Assembly (NCBI GenBank): GCA_964498785.1 | Contig: CAZCJL010000184.1 | Coordinates: 1-10,137 of the forward strand | Origin: Mariaggregatimicrobium sp964498785 | Lineage (GTDB): Bacteria > Zhuqueibacterota > Zhuqueibacteria > Thermofontimicrobiales > Thiofontviventaceae | Reading direction: 5' to 3' | Length of the DNA stretch: 10,137 bases | Shown: piece by piece, positions 6,151 through 10,137 of the stretch | Position numbering within the stretch: the stretch's first letter is position 1 | Layout of the letters: each line of letters opens with the position of its first letter | Made by a program: the position numbers and the translations under genes | The notes under the pieces: generated by a model | What the model was told of the DNA's origin: nothing | The model's input: the letters and a program-made list of their open reading frames with translations, nothing else | Database searches by the model: none

Positions 6151-6963
6151 ATGACTATTTTACAAGTTCCCATGGCATTTATTAAAAAAGATTTTTTGAA
6201 TGAGGTGAGTTATAAACTGAGTTTCCTGCTCCAGTTTGCCGGAATATTTTTTTCGATTATCACCTTCTATTTTTTATCAAAATTAGTTGGCACAAACATG
6301 AACAGTTCTTTGCGGCCCTATGGCGGTGATTATTTTTCATTTATTATTATCGGATTTGCTTTTACGCATTATTTACAAACATCGTTACAGGGCTTTAGCA
6401 GCAGCATTCGCGAAACCCAACTGATGGGAATTATGGAAGTTCTGCTCACCACCAGTACAAAACTGTCAACGATTATTATTTCCTCGTCACTGTATAAATT
6501 TTTATTTACATCCCTCCGGATTTTTTTCTTCATTATTGTGGGGACAACCTTATTTTCTATCGATATTTCCAAAGCTAACTATGCCGCCGCGATAGTCATC
6601 CTGTTGTTTACAATCACGTCATTTAGTTGCATCGGCATCATTGCCGCCAGTTTTATCGTTGTTTTCAAAAAGGGAGATCCCATTGCCTGGCTGGTAACCT
6701 CACTTTCATGGCTTTTGGGCGGCGTATATTATCCGGTGTCAATTCTACCGAAATGGCTGCAAAACATTTCATACATCCTCCCCATTACCTATTCCCTAAA
6801 AGGCATCCGGCTCGCGCTTCTTCAGGGATATTCGTTCTATCAACTGCAAAAATATATTTATGCATTGATGATATTTACGATCATTTTATTGCCAGCCAGT
6901 CTGTATATTTTTCGCAGCGCTGTTAAAAAAGCGATGGTTGATGGCTCTCTTACTCAGTATTAG
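6151..6963 (+). CDS. ABC-2 type exporter permease
   Basis: The 270-residue protein has six hydrophobic segments at roughly 23-45, 61-79, 113-136, 143-172, 178-199 and 234-254, the standard ABC-2 membrane topology. The motif LLGGVYYPVSILPKWLQNIS (188-207) followed by LPITYSLKGIRLALL is typical of the family's conserved stretch before the last helix. It pairs with the ATPase just upstream to make an inner-membrane exporter, probably a dimer of each subunit. The stop overlaps the end of the opposite-strand nucleotidyltransferase gene by 14 bases (6950-6963), so the two transcription units converge with no terminator between them. Confidence 0.9.
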   Translation: MTILQVPMAFIKKDFLNEVSYKLSFLLQFAGIFFSIITFYFLSKLVGTNMNSSLRPYGGDYFSFIIIGFAFTHYLQTSLQGFSSSIRETQLMGIMEVLLTTSTKLSTIIISSSLYKFLFTSLRIFFFIIVGTTLFSIDISKANYAAAIVILLFTITSFSCIGIIAASFIVVFKKGDPIAWLVTSLSWLLGGVYYPVSILPKWLQNISYILPITYSLKGIRLALLQGYSFYQLQKYIYALMIFTIILLPASLYIFRSAVKKAMVDGSLTQY

Positions 6964-8197
6964 AATGATGAAGAAATGTCATCGGCGTTAGCCGGATCTT
7001 TGTTGTTCTGCTTTTTATTTTCTTTGATACAATAATGAATAATAATTTCAACGCGATCAGCGTGTGATCTTTTAAAAGTTGAACAGGCCGGACAAGATAT
7101 AAGAAGTAAATGAACTTTGAATTTCTGGGAGTAGAAAAACGAACGGACAGGCTTTCAATTGACGGGAAAAATTTTTGCCAGACAAAAAGGATTTTAGCAG
7201 GCAGATTTTCATTTTCTAATAATTCCACAACAGAAGATTTACCTGTATACGCCTTTCTTATGTTAAAATACATCTGTTGCGAATCCTCATGATGTGCCTC
7301 CAATATGTTGAATACGTTGGTTGGAATATCTACCCCAAACAGTTGCTTTGCCAGATTAAGACCGATGAGCACGGGCGCGCTTGTCTTATATTTAATAATG
7401 TTCTTAACAAATCGCGACCAATCAATAGCATGACCGTGATATTGAATAATAACTGCTATATCATAGACAAATTTATAATAAATGTGCTTCACCTGCCCAT
7501 AGCAGTGGTGCAGACAGAAATGGAGCAACATGTCTTCCGGTGATAGTACCGATAAATCAATTTTATCTATACGACCCGTTGTAACACGATCCCATATCTC
7601 CTGCAAATTTATCTCATACAATTTACTTGTTGTGAGAGACCAGTGCAGTTCGATTCGGATACTACTATCAATGTTCCATAGCGGTTGCAGGTGATGATGG
7701 CGAGATATATCATCGTTTAATACGGATTTGTTTTTCTTATTATTTACATACCCGTGATCTGCCAGACATTCCTTTGCTTTGAAAATATCATCGATGGGCA
7801 CTAATAAATCAATATCTCCAATCCAGCGTAGTCCCCAGTTTTTGTGGGTAGTTGCAACAAGCGCGGGACCTTTCAGAACAGCCGCATTAATTTCCTCCTG
7901 CTGTAACAGCAACATCGCTTTTTTTAATTCTTCAAACAGGACAATGTTTCTGCCCATCGTATCCAGATAATACGTTTTCAACTCGTTCAAAAAATTCAGT
8001 GGTATTGGCTGTTTTGTTTTAAGCCGGGATAAATTATAATACACCAGCGATGCAACGCCCTGGCTTATTGCCTCTGCAACAACTTTTTGCCAATCCGGTT
8101 TTTGGCGGATTAACCATGAAATTTCTTCAGTAATTGCAGCGGTTTGTTTTATATTTGCACACAGTGCTGTCAACTTTTGTTCTTTGTTTAACGCCAT
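6950..8197 (-). CDS. Nucleotidyltransferase family protein (NTP_transf_5-like)
   Basis: This 415-residue protein has the pattern of the uncharacterised nucleotidyltransferase family PF14907. It shows a helical N-terminal part, then LKGPALVATTHKN (108-120), GLRWIGDIDLLV (122-133) with the metal-binding pair D128 and D130, and IELHWSL (182-188). The fold is DNA polymerase-beta-like, so transfer of a nucleotide or related group to a small molecule, peptide or protein is expected; the substrate is not known. Members of this family occur beside lasso-peptide and PqqD/HprK-type peptide clusters, for example next to the paeninodin genes, where the peptide's C-terminal Ser is modified. Here it follows an S26-type peptidase and a small peptide gene. 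The ATG at 8197 overlaps the end of the peptidase frame by 71 bases and has only a weak binding site. Confidence 0.82.
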   Translation of the reverse strand: MALNKEQKLTALCANIKQTAAITEEISWLIRQKPDWQKVVAEAISQGVASLVYYNLSRLKTKQPIPLNFLNELKTYYLDTMGRNIVLFEELKKAMLLLQQEEINAAVLKGPALVATTHKNWGLRWIGDIDLLVPIDDIFKAKECLADHGYVNNKKNKSVLNDDISRHHHLQPLWNIDSSIRIELHWSLTTSKLYEINLQEIWDRVTTGRIDKIDLSVLSPEDMLLHFCLHHCYGQVKHIYYKFVYDIAVIIQYHGHAIDWSRFVKNIIKYKTSAPVLIGLNLAKQLFGVDIPTNVFNILEAHHEDSQQMYFNIRKAYTGKSSVVELLENENLPAKILFVWQKFFPSIESLSVRFSTPRNSKFIYFLYLVRPVQLLKDHTLIALKLLFIIVSKKIKSRTTKIRLTPMTFLHHSNTE

Positions 8198-8744
8198 AAA
8201 TATTAATTACTTTCAAATTTCGATGAATCCATGACAATGAATAGTTAAGTACATAAAAACAGTGATTCATTAATGCTCTTTGGATTTTACAAATCAGAGA
8301 ATGATGGTTTACTTTATTTATCACCCGCCATTGGAAATTTAGCAGAGCACCCAATATGTTGTGAATAGCTCGTGAAACAAAACACCGCAGATCAATCATC
8401 CTGTTTTGTGTAGAAATACAGGTAACTTTGCCCAGTATCTTTGTCGCGGGAAAAGGCGGATCAAAATGTTTCAAATTATCGCCCTTGGTGATTATCATTG
8501 TATCTGCTCCATTGCTGTGCTGACCAACATACCTGTGCACACAGTAACTCACCTCGTTTTCATAGAGAATAATTTCTCCTGCCTGCAACTTATCAAATGC
8601 TGCAAAGTTGACAATTATTTGGTCTTCGCTGTGAATTAGCGGGTTCATACTATTACTGATAACGTGTACTACAGCGCTTTTTTTATGCAGAAACTGTTCC
8701 CGGATCAATCCGGCAACAGTTGCTGTTAATACATTTCTATTCAT
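8127..8744 (-). CDS. S24/S26 family peptidase (SipW/Sec11-like), probable leader peptidase
   Basis: I choose the ATG at 8744, which gives 205 residues. A longer frame from 8804 would run back into the peptide gene and adds a non-family stretch. The catalytic Ser is S32 in SNSMNPLI (30-37). GEIILYE (56-62) is the following strand. The second catalytic residue is H70 in CVHRYV, with ITKGDN (85-90) supplying D89. Serine with His, not Lys, marks the SipW/Sec11 branch of signal peptidases. There is no N-terminal membrane helix, unlike true signal peptidases, so it probably acts in the cytoplasm or loosely at the membrane. The start lies 20 bases after the stop of the peptide gene, so they are likely co-transcribed, and leader removal from that peptide is the obvious inferred task. 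The last part overlaps the next gene by 71 bases, unusually long. Confidence 0.82.
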   Translation of the reverse strand: MNRNVLTATVAGLIREQFLHKKSAVVHVISNSMNPLIHSEDQIIVNFAAFDKLQAGEIILYENEVSYCVHRYVGQHSNGADTMIITKGDNLKHFDPPFPATKILGKVTCISTQNRMIDLRCFVSRAIHNILGALLNFQWRVINKVNHHSLICKIQRALMNHCFYVLNYSLSWIHRNLKVINIYGVKQRTKVDSTVCKYKTNRCNY

Positions 8745-8764
8745 AAATTTCGCAACGGATAAAA

Positions 8765-8911
8765 TTACGAATAATTCGGTGTACAAAAGGATGTGGCAGA
8801 GCACGAACCAGCCAGTGTTTCTATTTTACTGGAATGAACAATTTTAGGTTTGTTATACTTTTTTTTGTTTGAATTTTCTGTTCGTTGTGCTACTTTTTTT
8901 AGTTTTTTCAT
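8765..8911 (-). CDS. Small RiPP-like precursor peptide (lasso-type leader, Ser/Thr/Cys-rich core)
   Basis: The 48-residue frame starts with ATG at 8911, with AGGAG at 8919-8923, seven bases upstream. The first half is very basic (MKKLKKVAQR, then KKK). It is followed by Y19-N-K-P22-K-I24, fitting the Y-x-x-P-x-L/I leader motif that RRE (PqqD-like) domains bind in lasso-peptide systems. The linker VHSSKIET leads to LAG and the C-terminal segment GSCSATSFCTPNYS, with two Cys, four Ser, two Thr and a C-terminal Ser. The leader-core boundary is probably around L33-G35; T32 could be the conserved leader Thr. The core has no Asp or Glu, so a classical lasso isopeptide ring cannot form. The peptidase and nucleotidyltransferase genes follow on the same strand. 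Position, ribosome binding site and leader motif all support a real gene; the maturation chemistry is unknown. Confidence 0.72.
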   Translation of the reverse strand: MKKLKKVAQRTENSNKKKYNKPKIVHSSKIETLAGSCSATSFCTPNYS

Positions 8912-8949
8912 TTTGTTTCTCCTGTTTGATTCGTATTGTTTAAAGTTAT

Positions 8950-8978
8950 AAAATAATTTAGAAAATTTTTTCGATCAA
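8950..8978 (-). promoter_or_regulatory. Possible sigma70-like promoter of the peptide operon
   Basis: On the minus strand TTGATC (8978-8973) and TATTTT (8955-8950) are separated by 17 bases, about 40 bases before the ATG of the peptide gene. The spacing is ideal but both boxes are imperfect in AT-rich DNA. The rest of 8912-9070 holds no gene that I can see. Confidence 0.3.
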
Positions 8979-9070
8979 ATCTCTGTTGTAAGATTTAGTA
9001 CATTATCTCCATTAAAAAACGGGTTTTCTATCTGAATGTCACTTATTTGGAAGCGAACACCAACTGATGA

Positions 9071-10137
9071 TCATTTCACCAGCAGACACTTTTCCCGCGC
9101 CTGAAATCCCCCGGTCTCCATCCGAATGAAATACACACCGGAACTCGTATTTCCGGCATCCCATTCAATGCGATGAAATCCCGCATTCATCCGGGAATTC
9201 ACCAGTTCCGCCACCTGCCTGCCATTAATATCGAAAACACGAATTCGAACGTGCTGGTTCTCCGGTAATGCAAATTTAATTGTGGTTGTTGGATTGAACG
9301 GATTGGGATAGGCCGGGTACAATTCGTATTTTGTTGGAATAATTTCTTCTTTATACGCCACATCGGTAGTCAATTCCGCCTGGGTTTCGAACATGCGCTG
9401 GCCGGACACTTCAATTCCGACTAACAGATAGCCGTAATTTTTCAGCGGTTCGATCGTTTCATCGGAGAACGAATATTCATTCCCGGTGAGCACGCCGCCC
9501 CGGGCTGTCAATTCAGGATGGTCTTCATAGCTGGCAATGAGCTGCCATTCTTCCGAAGTATCGCTTCGGCGGTACAGTTCGAACCCGGCTAACCCGGTTT
9601 TCAAAACCGTGCTCCATTGCAGCAATGCCGCATGTTCCACAATTTTTGCGGTGAACGCTTCCAGCATTACCGGCAGGGCGCCTTCCTCGTCCCCGGCTGT
9701 CCAGCGGGAAAAGCCGCTGATGCCGCTCAATGTAATAGTGTTTGCACTCGTGTTCACCGTGCCGCCCATTTGAGCCCAGGTGTCGCCGCCATCTGTCGAT
9801 CGAAACAGCACGAGATTGCTCTCCGAAATCCCGTTCAATTCCGATTCGTCGTAATGAAACACCAATGTTGCGTCCAGACTGCTGTTGTTCGTCGGAGAGA
9901 TACTGTACCAGCGGTAAATGCTATGGTTGCCATTGCCTGTCTGGGCAGAGTGTCCGCGGGAAATGGTTGTTGACCCCAGATTAGCCGAAGTGGTAATTTC
10001 CGCGCCCATGCCAGCCACATTTTGGGAAGATGGATTGTTCAGCGACATGGTGATGGTCACGTTGCCGGTAGAATTTGTGAGTGTGTTGCCGGCGCTTTCT
10101 ATCAATTCACCATCCGTATCGAAAGTAATGATGTGAC
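9071..10137 (-). CDS. Secreted surface protein with type IX secretion sorting domain (5' part beyond window)
   Basis: The frame is open to the right edge, with coding-like sequence (HIITFDTDGELIESAG) before the first possible internal start, so the true N-terminus and signal peptide lie outside. About 355 codons are visible. In order they show a Ser/Thr/Asn-rich beta domain, a segment with LVFHYDESELNG and FRSTDGGDTWAQMGG, then LPVMLEAFTAKIVEHAALLQ, which begins a fibronectin-III-like unit common just before sorting tails (with GFELYRRS following). The last 87 residues form the tail: YPAYPNPFNPTTTIKFALPE, then VRIRVFDINGRQVAELV, GFHRIEWDAGN, SSGVYFIRM and a basic end. This is the type A (Por secretion) sorting domain, which directs export across the outer membrane and is cleaved on arrival. 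The composition is less AT-rich than its neighbours, suggesting a resident chromosomal gene. Its substrate or ligand is not evident. Confidence 0.9.
   Translation of the reverse strand, partial: HIITFDTDGELIESAGNTLTNSTGNVTITMSLNNPSSQNVAGMGAEITTSANLGSTTISRGHSAQTGNGNHSIYRWYSISPTNNSSLDATLVFHYDESELNGISESNLVLFRSTDGGDTWAQMGGTVNTSANTITLSGISGFSRWTAGDEEGALPVMLEAFTAKIVEHAALLQWSTVLKTGLAGFELYRRSDTSEEWQLIASYEDHPELTARGGVLTGNEYSFSDETIEPLKNYGYLLVGIEVSGQRMFETQAELTTDVAYKEEIIPTKYELYPAYPNPFNPTTTIKFALPENQHVRIRVFDINGRQVAELVNSRMNAGFHRIEWDAGNTSSGVYFIRMETGGFQAREKCLLVK

Noticed and set aside
6627..6926. Plus-strand 99-codon frame inside the permease gene
   Set aside because: It is a shadow of the permease, which has clear membrane helices and family motifs.
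8745..8804. N-terminal extension of the peptidase (MLCHILLYTELFVILSVAKF)
   Set aside because: It overlaps the end of the peptide gene in another frame and is not typical of the family; the ATG at 8744 is preferred.
8765..8911. Classical lasso peptide precursor
   Set aside because: The leader fits, but the core has no Asp or Glu for the ring and no lasso B or C enzyme is present in the window.

Overview
The window is AT-rich bacterial DNA from an accessory region. The right end carries a surface protein with a C-terminal type IX secretion sorting domain. That points to the FCB (Bacteroidota-like) superphylum; the style of the protein would fit Calditrichota, candidate phylum KSB1 or Ignavibacteria, but the sequence alone cannot settle the phylum.

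Left part (1-5150), a decaying accessory island. The 5' part of a tyrosine recombinase gene runs off the left edge on the minus strand, with a strong ribosome binding site. It faces a short block of direct and inverted repeats that could be a recombinase site. Plus-strand genes follow, separated by long non-coding gaps: a HEPN/MNT nucleotidyltransferase pair (toxin-antitoxin type), a membrane-anchored caspase-like protease, a small exported protein whose best start is ATA, a frameshifted exported protein also starting at ATA, and a wrecked multi-pass membrane protein gene. Two families of diverged non-coding repeats (called U and R here) flank these genes, U just upstream and R just downstream. 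A possible group II intron 3' end and a frameshifted zinc-ribbon gene fragment add to the graveyard character.

Middle and right part (5156-8911), a possible peptide natural-product locus. A plus-strand ABC-2 exporter pair (ATPase and permease) converges on a minus-strand set: a 48-codon peptide gene not predicted by length-filtered gene calling, an S24/S26 (SipW/Sec11-type Ser-His) peptidase, and an uncharacterised nucleotidyltransferase of the NTP_transf_5 type. The small peptide has a Lys-rich leader with a Y-x-x-P-x-I motif, like leaders recognised by PqqD-type RRE domains in lasso-peptide systems. Its tail, GSCSATSFCTPNYS, is rich in Ser, Thr and Cys. It has no acidic residue for a lasso ring, and no lasso cyclase or B protein is present here. 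I infer a RiPP-like system in which the peptidase removes the leader, the nucleotidyltransferase modifies the peptide (perhaps its C-terminal Ser) and the ABC pair exports it. This is the best candidate for a poorly described system in the window.

Far right (9071-10137): the C-terminal part of a large secreted or surface protein (minus strand, 5' end beyond the window) with a fibronectin-III-like segment and the sorting domain. No tRNA, rRNA or CRISPR array was seen.
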